DNA from: Gemmatimonadales bacterium
GTDB lineage: Bacteria > Gemmatimonadota > Gemmatimonadetes > Gemmatimonadales > GWC2-71-9
Direction of reading: 5' to 3'
Assembly: GCA_036265815.1 (NCBI GenBank)
Contig: DATAOI010000030.1
Coordinates: forward strand, 1-64,000
Length of the DNA: 64,000 nucleotides
Of the stretch, positions 16,665-24,524 are shown one piece after another. Position 1 is the stretch's first letter; each line of letters starts with the position of its first letter. Position numbers and translations under genes: made by a program. The notes beneath the pieces were generated by a model that saw only the letters and a list, made by a program, of their open reading frames with translations, had not been told where the DNA came from and ran no database searches.

Positions 16665-17956
16665 GCCCGGCGGTGCTCGAAGCCGAGCTGATGTGGACCC
16701 TCGGCGGGTTTGCCCCGGGCGTCCAGATTGCGATCGGGGACGATGGGCGGATCGCCGCCGCGGGGGCACTCGGTCTGTCTCCCACGGAGCGGCTGAGCGG
16801 CGTCGCGCTGCTGCCCGGATTCGTCGACACCCATTCCCACGCCTTTCAGCGTGGCCTCCGGGGCTCCGGCGAGCGCTTCCCCGCCGGTGCGGGGAGCTTC
16901 TGGAGCTGGCGCGAGGCGATGTACGCACTGGTCGGGTCGCTCGATCGCGAGTCGCTTCGCCGCTGGTCGGTGCAGGCGTTCGGCGAGATGCGCGATGCCG
17001 GGGTCACGACGGTGGGAGAGTTCCATTACGTCCATCACGAGCGCGACGGCGACTTCGCGCTGGACGAGGTGGTGCTGGCGGCAGCGGCCGAGGTGGGGAT
17101 CCGGATCGCGCTCCTCAACACGTTCTACGCGACCGGCGCGCCCGGAAAGCCCCTGCAAGGGGCCCAGTGCCGCTTCGCGACGCCGTCGCTGGACGAGTAC
17201 TGGCGCCGGATGGATCTGCTCGCCGGCATGCTCGAACCTGCGACCCAGAGCCTCGGCGCCGTGGCGCACAGCATCCGGGCGGCGAGCCCCGAGCAGATCC
17301 GCGCGGTGCACGATGAGGCGATGCGTCGGGCCCTTCCGTTCCACATGCACGTCGAGGAGCAGGAGCGGGAGATCGAGGAGTCGATGGCGGCGTACGGCGC
17401 CACGCCCATGGCTGTCATCCTCGATGCGCTCGACGTGCGCGACAACTTCACGGCCGTCCACTGCACCCACACCTCCGACGCCGACATGGCGAGGTTTCTC
17501 GCGGCAGGGGGCCGGGTGTGTCTGTGCCCGCTGACCGAGGCGAACCTGGGCGACGGGATCCCCCGATTGTCGCTCCCGCACGCCGCCCGTGATCGGCTCG
17601 CGCTCGGCACCGACTCCAATAATCGACTCTCGCTGCTGGAAGAGATGCGCTGGCTGGAATACGGGCAGCGACTCGAGGGGGAGATGCGTGGAGCGCTGGC
17701 GGATGAGGCGGGGAACGTGGCGACCACGGTCCTCGCCGCCGCCACCACCGGGGGCGCCCGCGCGCTGGCGGTGGACACCGGGCGCATCGCGCCGGGCGCC
17801 TGGGCCGATCTGGTAGCGATCGATCTGACCGCTCCGGCGCTCGCGGAGGTCGGACCGGAGCGGCTGCTCGAGGCGCTGGTCTTCGGCGCGGGCAACGAGG
17901 TCATCGCCGGCACGTTCGTGGGCGGCCGCTGGCGAGCGACGCGCGCGCGTGCCTGA
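16661..17956 (+). CDS. hutF: Formimidoylglutamate deiminase
   Basis: This 431-residue amidohydrolase-superfamily protein resembles HutF, which converts N-formimidoylglutamate to N-formylglutamate and ammonia in histidine degradation. It has the metal-binding DTHSHAFQRGLRG, the HutF-typical GEFHYVHHE and the HMHVEEQEREIEE motif, a CTHTSD segment and GTDSNNRLSLLEEMRWLEY near the C-terminus. HutF is close to other aminohydrolases such as guanine deaminase, but the FQR and VEEQ motifs favour HutF. No hutH, hutU, hutI or hutG is in the window. Confidence 0.85.
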   Translation: MSPAVLEAELMWTLGGFAPGVQIAIGDDGRIAAAGALGLSPTERLSGVALLPGFVDTHSHAFQRGLRGSGERFPAGAGSFWSWREAMYALVGSLDRESLRRWSVQAFGEMRDAGVTTVGEFHYVHHERDGDFALDEVVLAAAAEVGIRIALLNTFYATGAPGKPLQGAQCRFATPSLDEYWRRMDLLAGMLEPATQSLGAVAHSIRAASPEQIRAVHDEAMRRALPFHMHVEEQEREIEESMAAYGATPMAVILDALDVRDNFTAVHCTHTSDADMARFLAAGGRVCLCPLTEANLGDGIPRLSLPHAARDRLALGTDSNNRLSLLEEMRWLEYGQRLEGEMRGALADEAGNVATTVLAAATTGGARALAVDTGRIAPGAWADLVAIDLTAPALAEVGPERLLEALVFGAGNEVIAGTFVGGRWRATRARA

Positions 17957-18833
17957 GCTCCCGGACATCACCGTCTACCTGGACTGCCTCGCTCCGAGAG
18001 TGGTGGACCAGCCGCTCGAACGACTGCTCATCCGCAATCCGTTCGTGCTCCGCTCGGTCTCGCCATCTGTCGCCGAGGTGGAAGGCAAGCGAGTCCGCGG
18101 CCTCCGCCGGCTCGGCAAGCGCGTGGTGCTGGCGCTGGAGGACGAGCTCTTCCTGGTGATCCACCTGATGATCGCCGGGCGGCTGCGCTGGCGGGCGGCC
18201 GGCGCCAGGATCCCCGCCATGCTGGCGCTCGCCACCTTCCAGTTCCCCTCCGGCGTGCTGGTGCTGACCGAGGCGGGCCGCACCCGGAGGGCGTCACTCC
18301 ACGTGCTGCGGGGCGAGGCAGCGCTCCGGGAGTTCGACCGCGGCGGCCTGGACGTGCTCGGCGCGGACCACGCGGCCTTTGCCGCCCGTCTCACGTCGGA
18401 GAACCACACGCTCAAGCGCGCGCTCACCGATCCCCGCCTGTTCAGCGGCATCGGGAACGCGTATTCCGACGAGATCCTGCACCGCGCGCGACTCTCACCG
18501 CTGACGCTCACCAGCCGACTCGAGGAAGAGGAGATCACGAGGCTGTTCGACGCCACCGGCGCGGTCCTGCGGGAGTGGACAGCGCGCCTTCGGGCCGAGG
18601 CGGGTGAGGAGTTTCCGGAGAAGGTGACGGCGTTCCGGGAGGGAATGGCGGTGCACGGGCGGTTTGGCCTGCCTTGCCCGGTCTGCGGCGCGCCGGTGCA
18701 GCGGATTCGCTATGCGGCCAACGAGACCAACTACTGCGCCCGCTGCCAGACCGGCGGCCGGCTGCTGGCGGACCGGGCGATGTCGCGGATCCTGCGGGAG
18801 GATTGGCCTCGGTCGATCGACGAGGTGGAGTGA
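17949..18833 (+). CDS. Fpg/Nei family DNA glycosylase
   Basis: This 294-residue base-excision repair glycosylase/AP lyase starts at GTG so that the mature N-terminus is Pro-Glu (PELPD), the catalytic pair of the Fpg/Nei family. A conserved Lys lies in RLGKRVVLAL near residue 57. The helix-two-turns-helix region contains GIGNAYSDEILHRARLSP, and a C-terminal zinc finger C-x2-C-x16-C-x2-C ends the protein. Substrate preference (8-oxoguanine or oxidised pyrimidines) cannot be set from sequence. It overlaps hutF by eight bases. Confidence 0.9.
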   Translation: MPELPDITVYLDCLAPRVVDQPLERLLIRNPFVLRSVSPSVAEVEGKRVRGLRRLGKRVVLALEDELFLVIHLMIAGRLRWRAAGARIPAMLALATFQFPSGVLVLTEAGRTRRASLHVLRGEAALREFDRGGLDVLGADHAAFAARLTSENHTLKRALTDPRLFSGIGNAYSDEILHRARLSPLTLTSRLEEEEITRLFDATGAVLREWTARLRAEAGEEFPEKVTAFREGMAVHGRFGLPCPVCGAPVQRIRYAANETNYCARCQTGGRLLADRAMSRILREDWPRSIDEVE

Positions 18834-18863
18834 GCGAGCGGAGCTGTCGACCCTCGCGGGAAC

Positions 18864-18918
18864 TGTCATCCCGAGCCTATTCGCTGCGCGGCCGTCCTTC
18901 CCGTCCTTCCCGTCCTAT
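18864..18918. repeat. Composite intergenic repeat: TGTCATCCCGAGC element plus three 9-bp units
   Basis: TGTCATCCCGAGC at 18864-18876 resembles, in opposite orientation, the element at 7645-7670. Immediately after it, 18892-18918 holds three near-identical 9-base units (CCGTCCTTC, CCGTCCTTC, CCGTCCTAT). The last unit covers the TAG stop of the convergent pgm gene. The whole lies between two convergent genes. Confidence 0.6.
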
Positions 18919-20549
18919 CGCAGCACCCCCTCCACCATCCCCTGCGCCTCCGCGACCAGCCGGGCCAGATGGTCCGCGTCACGAAAGCTTTCAGCGTAGA
19001 GCTTGTACACGTTTTCCGTGCCCGACGGCCTGGCCGCGAACCAGCCGTGTGCCGTGGTGACCTTGAGGCCGCCGATCGGCGCACCGTTGCCGGGAGCGCG
19101 GGTGAGCTTGGCGGTGATCGGATCACCGGCGAGCGATCCCGCGGTCACCGCCTCTGGGGTGAGCCGCTTGAACGCCGCCTTCTGCGCGGGGGAGCACGGT
19201 GTGTCGAGCCGGGTGTAGATCGGCGCGCCCAGCCTCGCGCTCAGCTCGGCGTAGTAGACACCGGGGTCGCGGCCGGTCACGCCGGTAATCTCCGCCGCGA
19301 GCAACCCCAGCAGAATTCCGTCCTTGTCGGTGGTCCAGACCGAGCCGTCGCGCCGGAGGAAGCTGGCCCCCGCGCTCTCCTCGCCGCCGAAACAGCAACT
19401 CCCGTCGAACAGTCCCGGCGCGAACCATTTGAATCCCACCGGCACCTCCAGCAGCGTCCGCCCCAGCTCCGCCACCACCCGGTCGATCACGGCACTGGAG
19501 ACCAGCGTCTTCCCCACCGCCGCCCCGCTCGGCCACTTCGGGCGATGGGTCAACAGGTAATGAATCGCCACGGCCAGGTAGTGATTCGGGTTGAGCAATC
19601 CCGCCGAGGGCGCGACGATACCATGGCGGTCCGCGTCGGGATCGTTGCCCCAGGCCACCGCGAAGCGGTCCTTGAGACCGACCAGGCTCGCCATGGCCCA
19701 CGGGCTGGAGCAGTCCATCCGGATCTTGCCGTCGTGATCCACCGTCATGAAGCCAAAGGCCGGATCGAGCACCGGGTTCACCACCGTGAGATCGAGACCG
19801 TAGCGCTCGGCGATCCGGGGCCAGTAGCCGAGGGAGGAGCCGCCCATAGGGTCCACCCCGATCCGCACGCCCGCGGACCGGACCGCCTCGAGGTCGAGCG
19901 CGCTGCCCAGCGCCGCGACGTAGGGCTCGACCAGATCCTCCTGGTGGGTGGTCGAAGCCGCGCGGGCCGTTGCCACGGGCACCCGGCGGACGCCGGCGTT
20001 GCGCGCAGCCAGGAGCGCGTTCGCCCGGTCCTGGATGCGGGTGGTGATCTCGGTATCGGCCGGCCCACCGGTTGGTGGGTTGTACTTGAACCCGCCGTCC
20101 GCCGGCGGATTGTGCGAGGGGGTGATCACGACCCCGTCCGCCAGCCCGGCCGACCGGCGCGCGTTGTAGTTGAGGATGGCGTGGGAGATGGCCGGCGTCG
20201 GGGTGAAGCCGTCGTCCTGCTGGACGACGACCGCCACGCCGTTGGCCGCGAACACCTCCAGCGCCGTCCGCTCCGCCGGACGCGACACCGCGTGGGTGTC
20301 CTTCCCCAGGAAGAGCGGCCCGGTGATGCCGCTGGCGACGCGGTATTCGCTGATCGCCTGGCTGATGGCCAGGATGTGAGACTCGGTGAAGCTGCCGTCC
20401 AGCGGGGTGCCACGGTGCCCGCTGGTCCCGAAGCTCACCCGCTGCGCCGGATCATCGGGGTCCGGCCGGCGGCCATGATACTGGAGCTCGAGCGCGCCGA
20501 CGTCGACCAGGAGGTTCCGTGGGGCGGGCTGGCCGGCGAGTGGATGCAT
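18915..20549 (-). CDS. pgm: Phosphoglucomutase, alpha-D-glucose phosphate-specific
   Basis: This 544-residue enzyme interconverts glucose 1-phosphate and glucose 6-phosphate. The N-terminus [10 protein letters not shown] and the following FGTSGHRG are characteristic of the bacterial Pgm subfamily. The phosphoserine loop TPSHNPP, the metal loop NDPDADRHG and the sugar-binding [16 protein letters not shown] are all seen, and the C-terminal phosphate-binding domain ends with [19 protein letters not shown]. It is monocistronic on the minus strand, divergent from the PP2C gene. Confidence 0.96.
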   Translation of the reverse strand: MHPLAGQPAPRNLLVDVGALELQYHGRRPDPDDPAQRVSFGTSGHRGTPLDGSFTESHILAISQAISEYRVASGITGPLFLGKDTHAVSRPAERTALEVFAANGVAVVVQQDDGFTPTPAISHAILNYNARRSAGLADGVVITPSHNPPADGGFKYNPPTGGPADTEITTRIQDRANALLAARNAGVRRVPVATARAASTTHQEDLVEPYVAALGSALDLEAVRSAGVRIGVDPMGGSSLGYWPRIAERYGLDLTVVNPVLDPAFGFMTVDHDGKIRMDCSSPWAMASLVGLKDRFAVAWGNDPDADRHGIVAPSAGLLNPNHYLAVAIHYLLTHRPKWPSGAAVGKTLVSSAVIDRVVAELGRTLLEVPVGFKWFAPGLFDGSCCFGGEESAGASFLRRDGSVWTTDKDGILLGLLAAEITGVTGRDPGVYYAELSARLGAPIYTRLDTPCSPAQKAAFKRLTPEAVTAGSLAGDPITAKLTRAPGNGAPIGGLKVTTAHGWFAARPSGTENVYKLYAESFRDADHLARLVAEAQGMVEGVLR

Positions 20550-20656
20550 CGAGGCTCGTGGTGATCGGCGGGCGTCGGAGAGTGCGTGACCGCCGAAACA
20601 TCACCCCGACCGGCGGGGCAGACAACCACAGCGGTCCGGCGCGAGCCGGCGGAATC

Positions 20657-20685
20657 TGGCCAAGGCGGCACGGGGCTCGTATCCT
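20657..20685 (+). promoter_or_regulatory. Candidate promoter (TGGCCA-17-TATCCT) for the PP2C gene
   Basis: TGGCCA at 20657-20662 and TATCCT at 20680-20685 are separated by 17 bases and lie about 25 bases before the ATG at 20710, in the 160-base region between divergent pgm and the phosphatase gene. Confidence 0.4.
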
Positions 20686-20709
20686 GGATGCAACGAAAGC
20701 GAGAGCCTC

Positions 20710-21594
20710 ATGACCCATCCGACGCCCCATCCCGCGGGCGCTCTGCCTGACCGGCAGCCGCGCGACAACGAGCTCGACGTTTACGGACTTACCCACGCCG
20801 GCAAGGTACGGAAGTCGAATCAGGATCATTTCCTGATCTGCTCGCTGCGGAAGCAGATGCAGGTGCATCGCACCAGCCTGCCCGACGTCGATCGCCTTCC
20901 GACCTTCGAGAACCGGCTGGCGTTTCTGGCGATGGTGGCGGATGGGGTGGGTGGGAACGCGGCAGGGGAAACGGCGAGCCGAGTCGCGCTCGAGGCCGTC
21001 ACCCGTTATCTCGGCCACAGCGTGCAATGCTACTATGCCGGGAGCAGCCACGACGACCGGACCTTCCTGGCCGACCTGCAGGAAGCCGCCATGCGCTGCC
21101 ATGCGGAGATCCTGGCGGAATCGGATCGGGACCCGGACCTGGCCGGCATGGCGACGACGCTCACGCTCTGGCTCAGTGTCTGGCCGCGGGGCTATCTGCT
21201 GCAGGTGGGCGACAGCCGCTGCTACGTGCTCCGTCAAGGCGAGCTGACTCAGATCTCCCGGGACCAGACCATGGCGCAGGAGCTGATAGATGCCGGCGTG
21301 ATGGCCCGGGCGGAAGCCGACCGGACCCGGTGGGCACACGTGCTCTCGAGCGCCATCGGTGGCCAGCAGACCGCGCCATCGGTGACCCGGCTGGATCACG
21401 CGTGGGACACCGTCGGCCTTCTCTGCAGCGACGGACTCACCCGCCACGTCAGCGATGACAGGATTCGGCAACGCCTGCTGGAGATGACTTCCGCCAGGGA
21501 GGCCTGCGAGAGCCTGCTGCAGGACGCCCTCGAGGGCGGTGGCAGCGACAACATTACCATCCTGATCGGCCGCAGCGTTCCCGCCGAGAGTTGA
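20710..21594 (+). CDS. PP2C-family serine/threonine protein phosphatase
   Basis: This 294-residue PPM/PP2C phosphatase is of the bacterial Stp/PrpC type. It shows the metal-binding and catalytic motifs in order: KSNQDHF, MVADGVGGNAAGE, MATTLT, VGDSRCYVLR, LLCSDGLTRHV and GGSDNITI. There is no signal peptide or membrane segment, so it is cytoplasmic. Compared with PrpC it has an insertion of about 30 residues between the first two motifs (RKQMQVHRTSLPDVDR...). It would reverse Hanks-type kinase phosphorylation, but no kinase gene is adjacent. Confidence 0.92.
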   Translation: MTHPTPHPAGALPDRQPRDNELDVYGLTHAGKVRKSNQDHFLICSLRKQMQVHRTSLPDVDRLPTFENRLAFLAMVADGVGGNAAGETASRVALEAVTRYLGHSVQCYYAGSSHDDRTFLADLQEAAMRCHAEILAESDRDPDLAGMATTLTLWLSVWPRGYLLQVGDSRCYVLRQGELTQISRDQTMAQELIDAGVMARAEADRTRWAHVLSSAIGGQQTAPSVTRLDHAWDTVGLLCSDGLTRHVSDDRIRQRLLEMTSAREACESLLQDALEGGGSDNITILIGRSVPAES

Positions 21595-21619
21595 CCCAAC
21601 CTGTGTCGGCCGCTAGACT
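21591..21619 (+). promoter_or_regulatory. Promoter for secG (TTGACC-17-TAGACT)
   Basis: TTGACC at 21591-21596 overlaps the stop codon of the phosphatase gene. TAGACT follows at 21614-21619 after exactly 17 bases. The leader to the secG ATG at 21645 would be about 19 bases and carries an AGGAGG site. Confidence 0.6.
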
Positions 21620-21644
21620 TCGCGGCTGCCCAGGAGGCTATTTC

Positions 21645-22121
21645 ATGTTCGCGTTCCTGCTCACGCTGCTCATTCTCGACGCGCTGCTGCTCTCGGTCGT
21701 GGTCCTGCTCCAGGCGGGCCAGGGCGGGGGACTCGCCTCGCTCGGCGGCGGCACGACCGATACCGTGCTCGGCGGCCGCCAGGCCGTCACCATCCTCACC
21801 AAGGCGAGCTGGTGGTGCGGCGGCATCTTCCTGGTGCTGGCGCTGATGCTCTCGTTCGTACGCCGCAGCGGCGATACCAGCGCGCTGCAGGAGCGGTTGC
21901 GGGCCTCGTCGCCGGCGGCGCCCGCCTCAGGCGCGCAGGTGCCGCTCGGCGGCTCGCCCCTGCCGCCTGCCTCGGAGCCAGCGGGTGGCGCCAAGCCTTC
22001 GGCCGCGGGGACCGCAAAGGTGCCGGCAAGCGGAGCCGCGCCGGCCAAGTCTCCAGCCGCCGCACCGGCTCCCGTCAAGGCTCCGTCTCCGGGGGCGGCG
22101 CCTCCCAAGCCCAAGCAGTGA
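21645..22121 (+). CDS. secG: Preprotein translocase subunit SecG
   Basis: This 158-residue protein has two hydrophobic segments (about residues 2-24 and 50-70) flanking the SecG motif LLQAGQGGGLASLGGGTTD, followed by a long Pro/Ala/Ser/Lys-rich tail of about 85 residues. SecG assists SecYE in protein export. ATG at 21645 is chosen because an AGGAGG site lies seven bases upstream and the frame then begins at the first helix. The disordered tail is much longer than in Escherichia coli SecG (110 residues total). Confidence 0.92.
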   Translation: MFAFLLTLLILDALLLSVVVLLQAGQGGGLASLGGGTTDTVLGGRQAVTILTKASWWCGGIFLVLALMLSFVRRSGDTSALQERLRASSPAAPASGAQVPLGGSPLPPASEPAGGAKPSAAGTAKVPASGAAPAKSPAAAPAPVKAPSPGAAPPKPKQ

Positions 22122-22146
22122 CCAGGATCGAGCGCGGGGTGAGCCG

Positions 22147-23268
22147 ATGACGGGTCGCCCCGCTTTCGTTTTGCTGGAGGACGGCACCTGGTTCTCCGGA
22201 ACCACGTCCCGGCCCATCGATCCCGGCTTCGGCGAAGTGGTCTTCACCACCAACCTCACCGGCTACCAGGAGACATTCACCGACCCCAGCTACCTGGGGC
22301 AGATCGTGGTGATGACGGCGCCGATGATCGGCAACTACGGGGTGAATCTCGAAGACATGGAATCGCCCCGGCCCCAGGTCACCGGTGTGGTGGTGCGCGA
22401 GCTCTCTCAGCACATGTCCAACTGGCGCGCTACGATGAGCCTGGACACCTGGCTGTCCGAGGCGGGCGTGCCGGTGCTGGAGGATGTCGACACGCGCCGG
22501 CTCACCCGCCACCTGCGCGAACGGGGCGCGATGCGAGGCGTCCTGGCGGAGGGCCGCGAACCCAGCCGCGAGCTCACGGCCCAGCTGCTGGCGTCCCCTT
22601 CTATGGAAGGTCTCGACCTCGCCTCCCGCGCCACCGTGCACGAGCCCTGGACCGAGGGTCGGGACGGCCCGCACGTGGTGGCGTACGACTACGGCATCAA
22701 GCGAAACATCGTCCGGATGCTGGTGCGCGCGGGATGTCGGGTCACGGTGGTCCCGGCGAAGACGAGCGCGGCTCAGGTGCGCGAGCTAAACCCTGATGGA
22801 CTCTTTCTTTCGAATGGCCCGGGCGATCCGGCCGCGGTGGCCTACGCCGTCGACACCATCGCGGATCTCGCCGGCGGGGGCCTTCCCACCTTCGGAATCT
22901 GTCTAGGCCACCAGCTCGTCGGCCTCGCCTTCGGCGGCTCCACCGCCAAGCTTCCCTACGGACATCGCGGGGGTAACCACCCGGTCCGCGATCTGCGCAC
23001 GGGCCAGGTCCTGATCACCACGCAAAACCATGGCTTCGCAGTGGTTGGCGATGCCGGCGCGGTGCCCGGAGCCAGCGGGCTCGAGGTCACCCACCTGAAC
23101 CTCAACGACGGTACCATCGAGGGCGTACGGCACCGCGAGCTCCCGCTCTTCGCCGTGCAGTACCACCCGGAAGCCGCCCCCGGGCCGCACGACGCTTTCC
23201 CCCACTTTGCCGAGTTCCTGGCCACGCTGCAGGGCCGCCAGACCACGGTGCAAAGTCCAACCCCTTGA
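22147..23268 (+). CDS. carA: Carbamoyl-phosphate synthase small subunit
   Basis: This 373-residue glutaminase subunit supplies ammonia to CarB for pyrimidine and arginine synthesis. The N-terminal CarA domain starts with FVLLEDGTWFSG and contains GEVVFTTNLTGYQE. The class I glutamine amidotransferase domain has the SNGPGDP motif, the nucleophile Cys in FGICLGHQ, a QNHGFAV segment and the catalytic His in VQYHPEA. All catalytic residues are present. The large subunit carB is not adjacent. The gene lies 25 bases after secG and probably shares its transcript. Confidence 0.95.
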   Translation: MTGRPAFVLLEDGTWFSGTTSRPIDPGFGEVVFTTNLTGYQETFTDPSYLGQIVVMTAPMIGNYGVNLEDMESPRPQVTGVVVRELSQHMSNWRATMSLDTWLSEAGVPVLEDVDTRRLTRHLRERGAMRGVLAEGREPSRELTAQLLASPSMEGLDLASRATVHEPWTEGRDGPHVVAYDYGIKRNIVRMLVRAGCRVTVVPAKTSAAQVRELNPDGLFLSNGPGDPAAVAYAVDTIADLAGGGLPTFGICLGHQLVGLAFGGSTAKLPYGHRGGNHPVRDLRTGQVLITTQNHGFAVVGDAGAVPGASGLEVTHLNLNDGTIEGVRHRELPLFAVQYHPEAAPGPHDAFPHFAEFLATLQGRQTTVQSPTP

Positions 23269-23293
23269 CAGACAACACTTAAGCTCCTACTAT
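23265..23293 (+). promoter_or_regulatory. Strong sigma70-type promoter (TTGACA-17-TACTAT) for the HU gene
   Basis: A perfect -35 TTGACA at 23265-23270, overlapping the carA stop codon, is followed after 17 bases by TACTAT at 23288-23293. Initiation near 23300 gives a leader of about 47 bases. This is the best consensus promoter in the window and suits an abundant nucleoid protein. Confidence 0.75.
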
Positions 23294-23346
23294 CGGCCGT
23301 AAGGAAGCCCGCCAGCCTCGCTGCCTGAAACCCGTCTGGGGGACGC

Positions 23347-23676
23347 ATGACCAAGGCCGATCTCGTCGAGCAGGTCACTGCTTCAATTGCCAAGACCGCT
23401 GGGCCGATGATCTCCAAGAAGGACTGCGCCCGAGTAGTGGACGCGTTCCTCGAGGCGGTCAAGGACGCGCTCAAGCAGCAGCACAACATCGAGGTTCGCG
23501 GGTTCGGGACCTTCAAGATCCGCCGGCGGAAGACCCGCATGGCGCGGAACCCCCGCACCGGTGACCCGGTCGAGGTCGCCGCGCGTCCGGTCCCCGTATT
23601 CAAGCCCAGTAAAGAGTTACGGGCGCTGGTGGCGGACGAAGGCGAGCCGCAGGCGGAGCCGGTCCCAGGCATGTAG
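23347..23676 (+). CDS. HU/IHF-family nucleoid DNA-binding protein
   Basis: This 109-residue protein starts MTKADLVEQV and has the family core with VRGFGTFKIRRRK (about residues 50-65) and the DNA-intercalating arm segment ARNPRTGDPVEV. Pro in the arm (RNPRTG) is the conserved kinking residue. Residues 90-109 form an acidic extension beyond the usual 90. HU-type proteins bend and compact DNA. It has its own strong promoter and is followed by a strong hairpin, so it is probably monocistronic. Confidence 0.95.
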   Translation: MTKADLVEQVTASIAKTAGPMISKKDCARVVDAFLEAVKDALKQQHNIEVRGFGTFKIRRRKTRMARNPRTGDPVEVAARPVPVFKPSKELRALVADEGEPQAEPVPGM

Positions 23677-23708
23677 TCGCCGGCCCGGCGCCGGCGGCCG
23701 CACTGCAC

Positions 23709-23748
23709 GACGGGTCGCTCCGGGGCACATGCCCCGGGGCGACCCGTC
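23709..23748 (+). terminator. Strong hairpin terminator after the HU gene
   Basis: An 18-base-pair stem beginning GACGGGTCGC (23709) pairs with GCGACCCGTC (ending 23748), with one G-U pair and an ACAT loop. Only a weak T-run (TT then CGT) follows, so termination may rely mostly on the stem. It separates the HU gene from moaD. Confidence 0.75.
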
Positions 23749-23773
23749 TTCGTACCGGACCCGCGCGGCGGTG

Positions 23774-23802
23774 TTTCCCCTGCCGCGGAGCAGGGATAGC
23801 TT
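23774..23802 (+). promoter_or_regulatory. Candidate promoter (TTTCCC-17-TAGCTT) giving a leaderless moaD transcript
   Basis: TAGCTT at 23797-23802 ends six bases before the moaD ATG at 23809, the normal distance from a -10 box to the transcription start. A weak TTTCCC lies 17 bases upstream. No Shine-Dalgarno sequence precedes moaD. Confidence 0.45.
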
Positions 23803-23808
23803 TCCGCT

Positions 23809-24075
23809 ATGGCAGTCGAACTCTCCTCCGGCGTGACCGTGCGAGTGCTCCTGTTCGCCAGCTACGCCGACCGGCTCGGGCTCGAGTCGATCGCGCTGAC
23901 GCTGCCGGCACCGGCCTCGGTCGGCGCCGTGCTGGAACGGCTGCGGGCGCTGCCGGGGGGCGATCAGCTCCCGGCGCGGCCGCTCTGCGCTCGGAACCTC
24001 GCGCACGTCGGAGCCGACGAACCGCTCGAGGCCGGCGACGAGATCGCCATCCTTCCACCGCTCGCAGGAGGATGA
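23809..24075 (+). CDS. moaD: Molybdopterin synthase small subunit MoaD
   Basis: This 88-residue ubiquitin-like sulfur carrier ends in the required Gly-Gly (PPLAGG), which is thiocarboxylated and donates sulfur to cyclic pyranopterin monophosphate. The N-terminal half has VLLFASYADRLG and the C-terminal half GDEIAILPPLAGG, both typical of MoaD. The stop overlaps the moaE start by four bases. With moaE and moaA it forms a molybdenum-cofactor operon. Confidence 0.93.
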   Translation: MAVELSSGVTVRVLLFASYADRLGLESIALTLPAPASVGAVLERLRALPGGDQLPARPLCARNLAHVGADEPLEAGDEIAILPPLAGG

Positions 24076-24524
24076 GCGTGCGGTTCCTCACGTCCGACCC
24101 GATCGAGCTCGCTGCCCTCGCCGCCACGGTCGAGTCCCCGGAGCGCGGGGCCGTGGTTTCCTTCCTCGGCGTGGTCCGCAACCACCACGGCGGCCGGCCC
24201 GTCGAGCGGCTGCACTACTCGGCTTACGGCCCGATGGCGGAGGCCGAGTGTGCTCGCATCGTGGCTGAAGCGGAGCCGCGTTGGCGGGTGGTGGTGGCCC
24301 TGCGCCACCGCACCGGACGGCTCGAGGTCGGTGAGACGGCCGTGGCCATCGTGGTCGGCGGGGCGCACCGCGAGGCAGCGTTCGCGGCCTGCCGCTGGAT
24401 CATCGAAGAGGTGAAGCGGCGGGTGCCAATCTGGAAGCAGGAGGTCTACGCCGACGGCACGGTGGCGTGGGTGGATCCTACCGCCGCCTCTCACCCGGCG
24501 GACGCCGCACCGCAGCCCGCCTGA
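24072..24524 (+). CDS. moaE: Molybdopterin synthase catalytic subunit MoaE
   Basis: This 150-residue partner of MoaD converts cyclic pyranopterin monophosphate to molybdopterin. It carries the family sequence GAVVSFLGVVRNHHGG, the LHYSAYGPMAE motif, the RHRTGRLEVGE block, and RRVPIWKQE with the catalytic Lys. A GGAGG site lies just before the ATG. The C-terminal 20 residues are a loose Ala/Pro-rich tail. The stop codon overlaps the moaA start codon by one base. Confidence 0.95.
   Translation: MSVRFLTSDPIELAALAATVESPERGAVVSFLGVVRNHHGGRPVERLHYSAYGPMAEAECARIVAEAEPRWRVVVALRHRTGRLEVGETAVAIVVGGAHREAAFAACRWIIEEVKRRVPIWKQEVYADGTVAWVDPTAASHPADAAPQPA

Noticed and set aside
16661-17956. Guanine deaminase as an alternative for the hutF gene
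   Set aside because: The amidohydrolase fold is shared, but the HSHAFQRGLRG, GEFHYVHHE and VEEQEREI motifs match formimidoylglutamate deiminase.
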